A stretch of DNA of 34,263 nt from VAZQ01 sp036555745 (GCA_036555745.1 DATBKV010000048.1:1-34263); one strand, 5' to 3'. Positions 15,630 through 23,164 are shown, counted from the stretch's first letter. Translations and numbers: made by a program. The notes: generated by a model from the sequence alone, not told the origin.

Positions 15630-16727
15630 CTATTTTGCGATCGCCGTCAGCGCGGCCGCCGGCACCGCATCCACTTTCTGGCCCTCGCGCACGAAATCCT
15701 GGCCCTGCACGATTACGCGGCTGCCGTCGGCGATGCCGGTGACCCACATGAAGCTCTGGTCGTCCTCGAGCAATGAGACCGGAACGAACTCGACGGTGTC
15801 GTCGGCCCGCACCGCGCGCACGCCGAGATTGCCGGCCGAGGAAAAGGTGAGCGCCGAGCGCGGGACGCGCGTGGCGGGCACCGACGCGAGCGGCAGCGAA
15901 ACCTCGGCCGTGATGCCGTCGGGAATCTTTCCATCCGCGTTGTGCAATTCCACTTCGACCCGATAGGTGCGGGTGGTCGGGCTCGCGGTCTTCGAGACGA
16001 AACGAATCTTTCCGCTCGCGCTCTCGCCGGTCACGAGCCGCACCTCGGCGGTGTCGCCGACCCTGACGCCGGCGAGCTTGCGTTCGGCGACCTCGACCAC
16101 AGCCAGCATGGGATCGAGCGCCACCAAGGTTGCAATCTCGCGGCCGGCGAAGGAGAACGCGGCCTGGCCGACCTCGACCGCTACCTCCTGCACCACACCC
16201 GACCAGGGCGCGCGCACCTGGCCGCGATCGGCCTCGGCCTCGGCAGCGGCGAGCGCCGCCTCCGCGCTCTTGAGTTGCGCCTCCAGATCCACCAGCTGCA
16301 GCCGCGGCAGCGTGCCGCTCAGGATCAAGGCGCGCTTGGCGTCGAGCTCGGTGCGTCGCTGCGTCACTGCGGCGCGCGCCTGCTCCACCTGCGCCTCGCG
16401 CGCCTCGTCGGACAAGACCGCGATCAACTCGCCCTTCTTTACCCAGGTTCCGCGTTTGACCCGCAGCTCGGTCAGCACTCCGCCGGTGCGGGCCGTGACG
16501 GTGACGCGCTTGTCGGCCTCGGTGCGGCCGGCGACGGTGAGCTTGCGCATATGCGGCATGACCGCGGTGCCTTCCACCGCCACGCGGAAGAGCTTCTCGG
16601 GGGCGTGTTCGTTGGCGCGCATGGCGGCGCGGCTTTCCGGGGTCTCGCGCGGCAGGAAATGCCCGGACCCGATCCACAGCGCGGCGGCGGCTACGAGTCC
16701 CACGGCGGTGAGGCGACTCGCTTTCAT
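15630..16727 (-). CDS. RND efflux periplasmic adaptor (membrane-fusion protein, HlyD/AcrA type)
   Basis: This is a 365-residue periplasmic adaptor. The N-terminal hydrophobic stretch (LTAVGLVAAAALWIGSGHFL) lacks a lipobox Cys, so it looks like a membrane anchor or signal. A biotinyl-lipoyl half-motif (TARTGGVLTELRVKRGTWVKKGELIAVL) is followed by an Ala/Glu/Arg-rich coiled-coil hairpin (about 110-175), the second lipoyl half (VRAPWSGVVQEVAVEVGQ), and beta-barrel and membrane-proximal domains. It would bridge the RND pump to an outer-membrane channel. The ATG at 16727 has AGGAG 8 bases upstream; a GTG at 16733 is too close to that site. The ATG overlaps the tetR stop by four bases (ATGA), which implies translational coupling. 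Confidence 0.93.
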   Translation of the reverse strand: MKASRLTAVGLVAAAALWIGSGHFLPRETPESRAAMRANEHAPEKLFRVAVEGTAVMPHMRKLTVAGRTEADKRVTVTARTGGVLTELRVKRGTWVKKGELIAVLSDEAREAQVEQARAAVTQRRTELDAKRALILSGTLPRLQLVDLEAQLKSAEAALAAAEAEADRGQVRAPWSGVVQEVAVEVGQAAFSFAGREIATLVALDPMLAVVEVAERKLAGVRVGDTAEVRLVTGESASGKIRFVSKTASPTTRTYRVEVELHNADGKIPDGITAEVSLPLASVPATRVPRSALTFSSAGNLGVRAVRADDTVEFVPVSLLEDDQSFMWVTGIADGSRVIVQGQDFVREGQKVDAVPAAALTAIAK

Positions 16728-17368
16728 CTGCACTGCTCCTTGATGTCACGCAGGCTCGCGGGCTTGCCGGCCGCGGCGCGTCCGCGCAGCAGGTGACGGG
16801 CGACGTCCATGAACAGGGCGAGCACGGTTTCAGGATCGAAATCGGGGTCGAGCGCGCGCCGCCACCAAACCCCATCGGCGATGATCATGAGCATGGTGAT
16901 GACGCCGTCGAGATCGACGTCGCCGGGGATGTCGCCACGCGCCGCGGCGCCGCGCAGCAGACCGGCGAGCCACCGCCGCACGTCGGCGTCGAAGCCGGCG
17001 GAGATGCGCGCGATCTCGGGGTGGCGGCGGGCTTCCGCCATCACCTCGGTGCAGAGCAGAACCTGCTCGCGCGGGCGCTGCGCGAAGTGATGGTCTGCCA
17101 GGCCCTCGAGCACCGCAAACAGGCCACGGGAGAGATCGGCGCGTGCGAATTGCTGGGCGACCTCGGCGCGATCGCGCTCGGCGATGCCGGCGATGAGCGC
17201 CTCCTTGGAGGGAAAATAGCGGTAGAGGTTGCCCGGACTCATGCCCGCTTCGGCGCAAATCTCCTGCATCGAGGCGCCGTGAAAGCCCGAGCGCACGAAG
17301 CAGCGCTGCGCGGCCGCCAGGATCTCGGCGCGACGATCCGATTGGAGCTGGGCGTTGGCCCGGCGCAT
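16724..17368 (-). CDS. TetR/AcrR-family transcriptional regulator of the efflux operon
   Basis: This is a 214-residue regulator. The N-terminal TetR helix-turn-helix covers residues about 14-60 (RAEILAAAQRCFVRSGFHGA, then MQEICAEAGMSPGNLYRYF and PSKEALI); the helical ligand-binding and dimer domain follows, with FMDVARHLLRG near the end. It is first in the operon and overlaps the adaptor gene by 4 bases, the usual arrangement for a local repressor that also controls its own transcription. The palindrome at 17414-17429, about 50 bases upstream of the ATG, is the likely operator. The inducer is probably a pump substrate, by analogy with AcrR-type systems; that is inference. Confidence 0.93.
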   Translation of the reverse strand: MRRANAQLQSDRRAEILAAAQRCFVRSGFHGASMQEICAEAGMSPGNLYRYFPSKEALIAGIAERDRAEVAQQFARADLSRGLFAVLEGLADHHFAQRPREQVLLCTEVMAEARRHPEIARISAGFDADVRRWLAGLLRGAAARGDIPGDVDLDGVITMLMIIADGVWWRRALDPDFDPETVLALFMDVARHLLRGRAAAGKPASLRDIKEQCR

Positions 17369-17413
17369 GACGTTTGGAGATCCCCCGATCCCGTACTGCA
17401 GCGCGGTAAAGCG

Positions 17414-17429
17414 GAACGAACGTTCGCTC
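17414..17429. promoter_or_regulatory. Probable TetR operator
   Basis: GAACGAACGTTCGCTC contains the perfect 10-mer palindrome CGAACGTTCG (17417-17426) and is self-complementary at 14 of 16 positions. It lies 46-61 bases upstream of the tetR ATG (17368), where AcrR-type repressors usually bind. Binding by this TetR protein is inferred from position and dyad symmetry. Confidence 0.55.
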
Positions 17430-17575
17430 AGCTAATTGGCGAAACTGAGGCTGGCCCGCATTCCGCCCCGTAGCGCTCCCGGCGCCGTTCCCTGCCCGCG
17501 CCAACGCATCACCAAAGGCCTTCTCGTGGGGCGCAAACTGGAATCGATCGCGGGGAACCGCATCGTTTTACCGTC

Positions 17576-17603
17576 TTGTCACTCCGGGGTCCGTTCCTAT
17601 AAT
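17576..17603 (+). promoter_or_regulatory. Sigma-70 promoter of purE
   Basis: TTGTCA (17576-17581), a 16-base spacer and a perfect TATAAT (17598-17603) precede the purE ATG (17637) by 33 bases. This is the best housekeeping promoter match in the window. Transcription would start near 17610, giving a short leader of about 27 bases with no room for a purine riboswitch. Confidence 0.65.
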
Positions 17604-17636
17604 CGCCGGCTTTCTTTCCGGGCGACGAGGGACCTA

Positions 17637-18122
17637 ATGAGTGTGGAGAAGCCGGTTGCCATCATCATGGGAAGCCAATCCGACTGGCAGACGATGAAGC
17701 ATGCCGCCGATACGCTCGATGCGCTGGGCATCGGCTACGAGGCGAAGATCATCTCGGCCCATCGCACGCCGGACCGCCACCAGGCTTTCGCCAAAAGCGC
17801 GAAGGAGCGCGGCTTCAAGCTGATCATCGCCGGCGCCGGCGGCGCCGCGCACCTGCCCGGCGTGACCGCGGCGCTCACGCCGCTGCCGGTGTTCGGGGTG
17901 CCGATCGAATCGAAATTGTCGGGGGTGGATTCGCTCTACTCGATCGTGCAGATGCCGGCCGGGGTCCCGGTTGGGACGCTCGCGATCGGCCGCGCGGGCG
18001 CAATCAACGCCGCGCTGCTCGCCGCCAGCGTGCTGGCGCTCGGCGACAAGGAACTGGCGAACCGGCTTGATGCCTGGCGACAACGCCAGGCGGAAGCGAT
18101 CGCCGAGACCCCGGCCGACTGA
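17637..18122 (+). CDS. purE: N5-carboxyaminoimidazole ribonucleotide mutase (class I PurE)
   Basis: This is a 161-residue cytosolic enzyme of de novo purine synthesis. It converts N5-CAIR to CAIR after PurK has made N5-CAIR from AIR, bicarbonate and ATP. Signature segments are IIMGSQSDWQTM (substrate-phosphate loop, residues 9-20), IISAHRTPDR with the catalytic His42, and GAGGAAHLPGVTAALTPLPVFGVPI. The length matches bacterial class I PurE. The ATG at 17637 follows GAGGGA, and a near-consensus promoter lies just upstream. purK, normally the next gene, is absent from the window: a hairpin at 18156-18183 and an unrelated Gly-rich gene follow instead. Either purK lies elsewhere or it was displaced. 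Confidence 0.96.
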   Translation: MSVEKPVAIIMGSQSDWQTMKHAADTLDALGIGYEAKIISAHRTPDRHQAFAKSAKERGFKLIIAGAGGAAHLPGVTAALTPLPVFGVPIESKLSGVDSLYSIVQMPAGVPVGTLAIGRAGAINAALLAASVLALGDKELANRLDAWRQRQAEAIAETPAD

Positions 18123-18155
18123 TCGCGCCGCAGCCGCGCCGCGCTGGACAGCGAC

Positions 18156-18183
18156 AGTCGCGCGCGAGATTCCGCGCGCGACT
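18156..18183 (+). terminator. Hairpin terminator candidate after purE
   Basis: AGTCGCGCGCG (18156-18166) and CGCGCGCGACT (18173-18183) form a perfect 11-bp stem with a 6-base loop, 34 bases after the purE stop. No U-run follows, so intrinsic termination is uncertain, but the stem marks a plausible 3' end. Confidence 0.5.
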
Positions 18184-18299
18184 CAAGGCGTCCGCTTATT
18201 CCTGCCCCGCGCATTGACCGGCGGATGGGCACGCGCACGAAACATTTGTCGCGCCCCAAGCGTTCTCGTTGCAATGGACCTCTTGAGCGGAGAATGCGC

Positions 18300-18821
18300 A
18301 TGCAACGCATGTTGTTAGTGAAACGAACATTGCTGGCGCTGGTGGCGGCGCTGGCATTGGGCACAGCCCTTCCCTTGTCGGCGAGCGCGGCTCCGGCTCT
18401 CGGCGCGGGCGGCCGCGGGGGCGGCCCCGCGGGCGGCGGCGGTGGCGGTGGAGGCGCGATCGGCGGGGGCGGTGGCGGCGGAGCCGCGATGGGCGGGGGC
18501 GGACCGGCGATGGGTGGGGGCGGAGCCCCCGTCCGTGGAGGCGGGCCTGGCATCGCTCTCGCCCCGCGAGGCGGCGGTCCTGCGGCCGGCGGCCCCGTCG
18601 CAGGGCGGCGCGGCGGCAACTGGCAAGGCGGGCCGAACTGGCAGGGAGGGAATTGGCGGCATGCCCGTCGGCACTTCCATAACGGCGGGTTCGGAGTTTA
18701 CGGTTTCGGTCCTTATTTCTACGACTATGCAGCGCCGTACCCCGACTACTACGGGTACGACTACTGCTGGCGTGTCCGCCTCGTGCGCGGAAGGTACCGA
18801 CGGGTGTGGGTCTGCCAATGA
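18300..18821 (+). CDS. Secreted Gly-rich protein with Tyr-rich C-terminus
   Basis: This is a 173-residue predicted exported protein. The signal peptide MQRMLLVKRTLLALVAALAL (cleavage after ASAAPA) is followed by about 65 residues of nearly pure Gly/Ala/Pro repeats (GGGGG, AMGGGGPAMGGGG, APVRGGGPG). Then come NWQGGPNWQGGNW and an aromatic tail rich in Tyr (FGPYFYDYAAPYPDYYGYDY) ending CWRVRLVRGRYRRVWVCQ. The closing C-x(n)-RRVWVC style is common in small exported proteins of Rhizobiales. The ATG at 18300 lies 7 bases after a GGAG; the ATG at 18294 is too close to that site. Function unknown; a structural or surface role is a guess from composition. It occupies the place between purE and rpsU where purK would be expected. 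Confidence 0.7.
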   Translation: MQRMLLVKRTLLALVAALALGTALPLSASAAPALGAGGRGGGPAGGGGGGGGAIGGGGGGGAAMGGGGPAMGGGGAPVRGGGPGIALAPRGGGPAAGGPVAGRRGGNWQGGPNWQGGNWRHARRHFHNGGFGVYGFGPYFYDYAAPYPDYYGYDYCWRVRLVRGRYRRVWVCQ

Positions 18822-18998
18822 CGCGCCTGTGCGCGCGCGAGGCCGAACGTTTACCTGGGCTGCGCCCGGCAGCGGTGGACTCTTCAGGCTGATTCTGCTA
18901 CAGCGCCGCCAAACGGGAGCCCGCGCGATCGCGCCCTGGCGCATCGGCGGGCTCCGGCGCATCCAGGATCATACAGGAACGACAGCAGAGGAAAACGC

Positions 18999-19274
18999 GT
19001 GCAGGTTCTCGTCCGCGACAACAACGTCGACCAGGCTCTCAAGGCGCTGAAGAAGAAGATGCAGCGCGAGGGCATTTTCCGCGAGATGAAGCTTCGCGGA
19101 CACTACGAAAAGCCCTCCGAACGCAAGGCCCGCGAGAAGGCGGAAGCGATTCGCCGGGCGCGCAAGCTCGCGCGCAAGCGCATGCAGCGCGAGGGCCTGT
19201 TGCCGATGAAGGCGAAGCCCGCGACCGGCCCCGGCGGAGCCCAGGCGCGCGCACCGCGCCGTCCCGGCCCCTGA
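18999..19274 (+). CDS. rpsU: 30S ribosomal protein S21
   Basis: This 91-residue basic protein of the small ribosomal subunit, which helps initiation at natural mRNA starts, begins MQVLVRDNNVDQALKALKKK and continues QREGIFREMKLRGHYEKPSE, an unmistakable S21 core. It has the longer Arg/Lys-rich helical tail and Pro/Ala-rich C-terminus (AQARAPRRPGP) seen in Rhizobiales; E. coli S21 is about 71 residues. The start is GTG at 18999, with GAGG about 8 bases upstream. A terminator-like hairpin lies 46 bases after the stop. There is no dnaG or rpoD next to it, unlike the enterobacterial macromolecular-synthesis operon. Confidence 0.96.
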   Translation: MQVLVRDNNVDQALKALKKKMQREGIFREMKLRGHYEKPSERKAREKAEAIRRARKLARKRMQREGLLPMKAKPATGPGGAQARAPRRPGP

Positions 19275-19319
19275 TCGGCTCATGCGGGCGCGGCCGAGCC
19301 GCGCCGCGACGAGTTGCTG

Positions 19320-19350
19320 CAGCGCGGGCAATCGCCCGCGCTGTTGCTTT
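19320..19350 (+). terminator. Intrinsic terminator candidate after rpsU
   Basis: CAGCGCGGGC (19320-19329) pairs perfectly with GCCCGCGCTG (19334-19343) around an AATC loop, and is followed by TTGCTTT, a weak U-rich tail. It lies 46 bases after the rpsU stop, on the same strand. Confidence 0.6.
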
Positions 19351-19548
19351 GCCGGCCCCGCAGATTGCTGCGCGCACCCGAATCGTCGCGGAGCTGGAGC
19401 CGGCGCCGCCCCCCCGCGGCGCGCTCGATCGGCCAGGCGCAATGCATCGCCTCCGGCATGACGCAAGTGCGCGCAGAAGTGCGCGAGTTGCCGCTGTCAC
19501 GATTCGAAGGCACAGTGTCGAGCCATCCGCCTAAACCCGGAGGAAGCG

Positions 19549-19992
19549 ATGAGGTATGTCGTCTTTGCGTTGGCGCTGCTCGGCGCCAGCGCCACAGCCG
19601 CGCGCGCACAGGACGCAATTCCCGATCTCAAAGGCACCTGGATGGGAAAGGGCAAAGCGGTCGTCTTCGGCAACAATCCGCATCATCCCGGCCCGCAAGG
19701 CTCTGTCGATCCGCCGCGCGTGCGAGAGATCGAGGCGACCTACGTGGTCGAAGGCCAGGACGGCCGGGTAGCCTGGGGCCGCTCCTCCTCCGCGGTCGCC
19801 AACACCCAGGAGCCGTTCGCCTGGGCCCTTGCCAGCGACAACAAGACGATCATGGGCGCCGATCTCGACGGCTACTTCCATATCACCCTGGTCGCGCCCG
19901 ACCGCATGGAGAAGTGCTACACCCAAAACGGCACGAGCCCGAGCCGCTCGATCGTGGCCACCTGCTACACGATGGATCGGGTGAAGCAATAG
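19549..19992 (+). CDS. Exported hypothetical protein (147 aa)
   Basis: This is a 147-residue predicted periplasmic protein: signal peptide MRYVVFALALLGASATAARA with cleavage before QDAIPDLKG, then a mature chain of about 127 residues. Notable segments are DLKGTWMGKGKAVVFGNNPHH, EATYVVEGQDGRVAWGRSSS and MGADLDGYFHITLVAPDRME. Two Cys in the C-terminal part (CYTQNG...VATCYTMD) could form a disulphide. The repeated short strands look like a small beta barrel (lipocalin- or DUF-type), but I cannot name the family. GGAGG lies about 6 bases before the ATG. It stands alone between rpsU and the YbaK-like gene on the same strand, with sizeable gaps either side. Confidence 0.7.
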   Translation: MRYVVFALALLGASATAARAQDAIPDLKGTWMGKGKAVVFGNNPHHPGPQGSVDPPRVREIEATYVVEGQDGRVAWGRSSSAVANTQEPFAWALASDNKTIMGADLDGYFHITLVAPDRMEKCYTQNGTSPSRSIVATCYTMDRVKQ

Positions 19993-20170
19993 CGGCGGCC
20001 TCGCCTGCACATGGTGCCGCTCGCGGCGTCGCGGCGGTCCCGATAGGGCGATTGAGGTCGGTCGCAATCAGGCGTAATTTGATGGTCAATCACGCGGCCG
20101 TGCCTCATGGGACGACGGCCTGCACAAGGGCCCTCATGGGTGCGCGCTCGCGCATCGCAAGGAGGCCCTT

Positions 20171-20638
20171 ATGTCAATCGCTCCAATCCTGCAGCGACAT
20201 CTGGACAGCAACGTCACCTACGACGTGCTCACGCATGATGCCACGATGTCGTCCACCCGCACCGCCCAGGCCTGCCACGTCTCGGGCGACTGTCTCGCCA
20301 AAGCCATCGTGCTGCGCCGCGATGGCGGCTATCTGCTCGCCGTGTTGCCGGCCTCGCACCACATCCGCCTGCCGGAGCTCAGGCGCCAAGCCGGCGATGA
20401 TCTCGATCTCGCCGACGAGCAGGAGATCAAGCGCCTGTTCCCGGACTGTGCGCTCGGCGCGGTTCCGCCGGTCGGCGAGTGCTACGGCTTGGACGTGATC
20501 ATCGATGACAGCATCCAGGAACGGCCCGACGTCTATTTGGAGGGCGGCGATCACATGACGCTGGTTCACATGGACCAGGCGCAGTTCGCCCGCCTGATGG
20601 CGGAAGCGAAGCACGGACGCTTCAGCGCTCACGATTGA
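20171..20638 (+). CDS. YbaK/ProX-like aminoacyl-tRNA deacylase family protein
   Basis: This is a 155-residue cytosolic protein with the YbaK/EbsC fold. These proteins clear mischarged aminoacyl-tRNAs in trans (for example Cys- or Ala-tRNAPro). Visible features are CHVSGDCLAKAIVLRRDGGYLLAVLP, with Lys44 at the position of the conserved catalytic-pocket Lys of YbaK, then PPVGECYGLDVIIDDSI and GGDHMTLVHMDQAQFARLM. A strong AAGGAGG (20159-20165) sits 5 bases before the ATG. tRNA specificity cannot be read from sequence, and some members of this fold have other roles. It is a single gene; a 7-bp hairpin (20708-20726) 70 bases after the stop may end its transcript. Confidence 0.85.
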   Translation: MSIAPILQRHLDSNVTYDVLTHDATMSSTRTAQACHVSGDCLAKAIVLRRDGGYLLAVLPASHHIRLPELRRQAGDDLDLADEQEIKRLFPDCALGAVPPVGECYGLDVIIDDSIQERPDVYLEGGDHMTLVHMDQAQFARLMAEAKHGRFSAHD

Positions 20639-20707
20639 GTCCAGTGCTGCGGCGGAGATGAAGACGCCGCTCACCCTTGCCGACCCGCGGCGGCTGAGCC
20701 CGGGCGG

Positions 20708-20726
20708 GACCGTTTCTTCAACGGTC
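20708..20726 (+). terminator. Weak hairpin downstream of the YbaK-like gene
   Basis: GACCGTT and AACGGTC form a 7-bp stem around TCTTC. It lies between the YbaK-like gene (stop 20638) and the FAD monooxygenase (start 20871). No U-run follows; a terminator role is only possible. Confidence 0.3.
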
Positions 20727-20870
20727 GCCGATGGATAGCGCGCGCCGGCGAGTCGTGCCGGGCGCGGGCAACGCTGCCGTCAACGCTACCAGGCGAAAGT
20801 CGTTGCGCGGGCCAAGTCCGGCGCACCATTATCGGCAAATGGGATCGGCGCCTGCGATGCGAGTTGAGCC

Positions 20871-22115
20871 ATGAAGGTTATCATTGTCGGGGGCGGAATC
20901 GGCGGGCTGACGACCGCGCTGATGCTGCACGCGCGCGGCATCGATTGCGCGATCTACGAGCAGTCGGACGTCATTCGCGAGCTCGGGGTCGGCATCAACA
21001 CGCTGCCGCACGCGATCAAGGAATTGAGCGAGCTCGGCCTGCTCGAGCGCCTGGACGCGGCGGGGATCCGAACCTACGAGTTGTTTTACACCAACCGCTT
21101 CGGCCAGGAGATCTGGCGCGAGCTGCGCGGCACCGATGCTGGCTACGAGGTACCGCAATTCTCCATTCACCGCGGCCGGCTGCAGGCGGTGATCTATCAG
21201 GCGGTGCGCTCGCGGCTCGGTGAATCGCGCATCTTTACCGGACATCGTCTCGGAGGCCTTCGCCAGGACGAAGGCGGCGTGACCGCCTACTTCTTCGATC
21301 GCCATGGCGCCCATCGGGCGAGCGCGCGTGCCGACGTGCTGGTCGGCGCCGACGGAATTCATTCGCAGGTGCGCGACATGCTCTATCCCAACGAGGGGCC
21401 CGCGCGCTGGAACGGCGCCATGCTTTGGCGCGGCGCCGTCGAATGGCCGACCTTCCTCACCGGCCGCTCGATGGTGATCGCCGGCGGCATGGCGGCGAAG
21501 CTCGTCGTCTACCCGATCGCCGAGGGCACGCGGCCCGATCGCCGCCTGACCAACTGGGCGGTGGTGGCCAAGATCGACGACGGCTCGACCCCGCCGCCCA
21601 ACAAGGAGGACTGGTCGCGGCCGGGCCGGTTCGAGGATCTGATGCCGCACGTCCAGCGCTTCCGCATCCCTTATGTCAATGCGCAGGCGCTGATCGAGGC
21701 GACGCCCGAATTCTGGGAATATCCCATGTGCGACCGCGATCCGCTGCCGCGCTGGTCGCATGGGCGCGTCACGCTGCTGGGCGATGCCGCGCATCCGATG
21801 TACCCGGTCGGCTCGAACGGCGCCTCGCAGGCGATCCTCGATGCGCGCTGCCTGGCCGACCGGCTGTGCAGCGCCGAGCACGTGGCGCACGCGCTGTGGC
21901 TGTACGAGCAGGAGCGCCTGCCGATGACCGCGCAGATCGTGCGGATGAATCGCAAGGGCGGCCCGGAGGGGGTGATCGACGCGGTCGAGGAGCGCGCGCC
22001 CGACGGCTTCAGCAGCATCGATGACGTGCTCTCGTTCGAGCAGCGCAGGGCGATCGTGCGCGGCTACGCCTCGACCGCGGGCTTCGCGCGCGAGCAGGTC
22101 AACAAGGCGGCGTAA
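20871..22115 (+). CDS. FAD-dependent monooxygenase (PhzS/salicylate-hydroxylase type)
   Basis: This is a 414-residue cytosolic group A flavoprotein monooxygenase. It has the N-terminal FAD-binding fingerprint VIIVGGGIGGLTTALMLHARG with Glu at IYEQS, the middle DG motif DVLVGADGIHSQVRDMLYP, and the GD motif VTLLGDAAHPMYPVGSNGAS contacting the FAD ribose. It is intact and normal in length. Such enzymes use NAD(P)H and O2 to hydroxylate aromatic or other conjugated substrates. The pattern around MYPVGSNGASQAILDA is the one I associate with PhzS-like members annotated as flavin-dependent oxidoreductases. The substrate is unknown, and no ring-cleavage genes lie beside it. It is convergent with the DUF2380-like gene, with 48 bases between their stops. 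Confidence 0.93.
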   Translation: MKVIIVGGGIGGLTTALMLHARGIDCAIYEQSDVIRELGVGINTLPHAIKELSELGLLERLDAAGIRTYELFYTNRFGQEIWRELRGTDAGYEVPQFSIHRGRLQAVIYQAVRSRLGESRIFTGHRLGGLRQDEGGVTAYFFDRHGAHRASARADVLVGADGIHSQVRDMLYPNEGPARWNGAMLWRGAVEWPTFLTGRSMVIAGGMAAKLVVYPIAEGTRPDRRLTNWAVVAKIDDGSTPPPNKEDWSRPGRFEDLMPHVQRFRIPYVNAQALIEATPEFWEYPMCDRDPLPRWSHGRVTLLGDAAHPMYPVGSNGASQAILDARCLADRLCSAEHVAHALWLYEQERLPMTAQIVRMNRKGGPEGVIDAVEERAPDGFSSIDDVLSFEQRRAIVRGYASTAGFAREQVNKAA

Positions 22116-22163
22116 GTGGCCGGCGTGGCCGCCGCACACACGTCACGACGTCAGTTGCCCGCT

Positions 22164-22673
22164 TCACCGCACAACGCCGTAGCCGGGCGCCAGCAGCCGG
22201 TTGCGGATGAGCCAATCGAGCGTTCGCGACCAAGATTCGTCGGTATTGCCGCGCATGTCCGCGGTCACCGTGGCAAGCGTCGCACCCGATGCGGCGTCGG
22301 CCACGCGGATCGTGATATTGAGGATCAGGTTCGACACCTTCTGTACCGTGCCCGTGACCGCGAGCTCGGCCCCGAGACGTCGGGCGAGGCGCGCGGCGCA
22401 GCCGCCGCAGGTGTCGAGATTGGTGGCCCGCGCCTCGTCCGCGACCGGCGCGATATCCAGGAGCGAGAATCTGCCGGCCTCGCGCAGCCGCTGGCGCAAC
22501 TGCTCGCCCAAATGGGCGAGCCGCGCCTGCTCGTCGGCGCGCGGACCGTTGGTCGCGCCTTCCAGGCTGGTGTCGATCAACTCGAAATCGAACACCGCGA
22601 CCGTCTGTGCCGCGGCGTCACTGCCGGCGAGAAGCAGCGCGCAAGCCGCGCCGATATACCATTGCGCTCGCAT
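22164..22673 (-). CDS. Exported DUF2380/DUF3280-like protein
   Basis: This is a 169-residue predicted periplasmic protein: signal peptide to about residue 23 (LLLAGSDAAAQ), then TVAVFDFELIDTSLEGATNG, a CGGC pair (DTCGGCAARLARRLGAELAV), the segment GTVQKVSNLILNITIRVADA, and the closing DMRGNTDESWSRTLDWLIRN. The VAVFDFELIDTS start, VQKVSNLILN core and RGNTDESW motif are, from memory, those of the DUF2380/DUF3280 family of exported alphaproteobacterial proteins. That fold resembles the TolB-like/CsgG-type domain used in cell-surface assembly. The CGGC pair could bind metal or form a disulphide. It is preceded by the cupin gene on the same strand (41-base gap), so the two probably share a transcript. 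Function unknown. Confidence 0.78.
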   Translation of the reverse strand: MRAQWYIGAACALLLAGSDAAAQTVAVFDFELIDTSLEGATNGPRADEQARLAHLGEQLRQRLREAGRFSLLDIAPVADEARATNLDTCGGCAARLARRLGAELAVTGTVQKVSNLILNITIRVADAASGATLATVTADMRGNTDESWSRTLDWLIRNRLLAPGYGVVR

Positions 22674-22714
22674 GGATCGAGCACCGAGCAGGCGGCGAGC
22701 CCGCGAGCTCCCGG

Positions 22715-23164
22715 TTACGCCGGCGGGGGCAGGAATACCACCTCGTGCTTGGCCGCGAGCGCCACCACCTCCTCGGGCTTCTGCTCCTTCATGCTGTGGA
22801 TCGCCCAGAACAGGTCGTAGAGCGCGCGCGTGGGCGCCACCCAGAAGAAGCACTTCACCGACTGGTCCGACTTGTTGAAGATGCCGTGGGAGATGCCCAT
22901 CGGCAGCCGGATCAGATCGCCGGCATTGGCGACGAAGTCCTTGCCGTCGATCAGCAGGTCGAAGCGGCCCTCGAACATGTAGATGAACTCGTCCTGGGTC
23001 GGATGGATGTGCGGCGGGACGAAGGTCTCGGGTGGAAAGGTCGCGTGCCAGGCAAACGAATGCTCGGACAGCTGCTTGGGCACGTAGGTCTGGCCCAGGA
23101 TATTCCAGACGATGCCGTCGACGCCGGTATTGGCCTTGGTGATGCCTGCGGTCATCGGTTGCAT
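22715..23164 (-). CDS. Cupin domain protein (quercetin-dioxygenase-like)
   Basis: This is a 149-residue cytosolic single-domain cupin. Motif 1 is FVPPHIHPTQDEFIYMFEGRFD with probable metal ligands His52, His54 and Glu59; motif 2 is NAGDLIRLPMGISHGIFNKSD with His93. The complete ligand set suggests a working metal site. Family members include dioxygenases and sugar or ketone isomerases, so the reaction is open. The start at 23164 is supported by AAGGAG about 10 bases upstream; an in-frame ATG nine bases further in is possible. It is first in a probable two-gene unit with the DUF2380-like gene, and divergent from the methyltransferase. Confidence 0.85.
   Translation of the reverse strand: MQPMTAGITKANTGVDGIVWNILGQTYVPKQLSEHSFAWHATFPPETFVPPHIHPTQDEFIYMFEGRFDLLIDGKDFVANAGDLIRLPMGISHGIFNKSDQSVKCFFWVAPTRALYDLFWAIHSMKEQKPEEVVALAAKHEVVFLPPPA

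Noticed and set aside
18400..18540. Tandem GGC/GGG repeat as a CRISPR or satellite array
   Set aside because: The repeats keep one reading frame and encode the Gly-rich part of an exported protein; there are no spacers.
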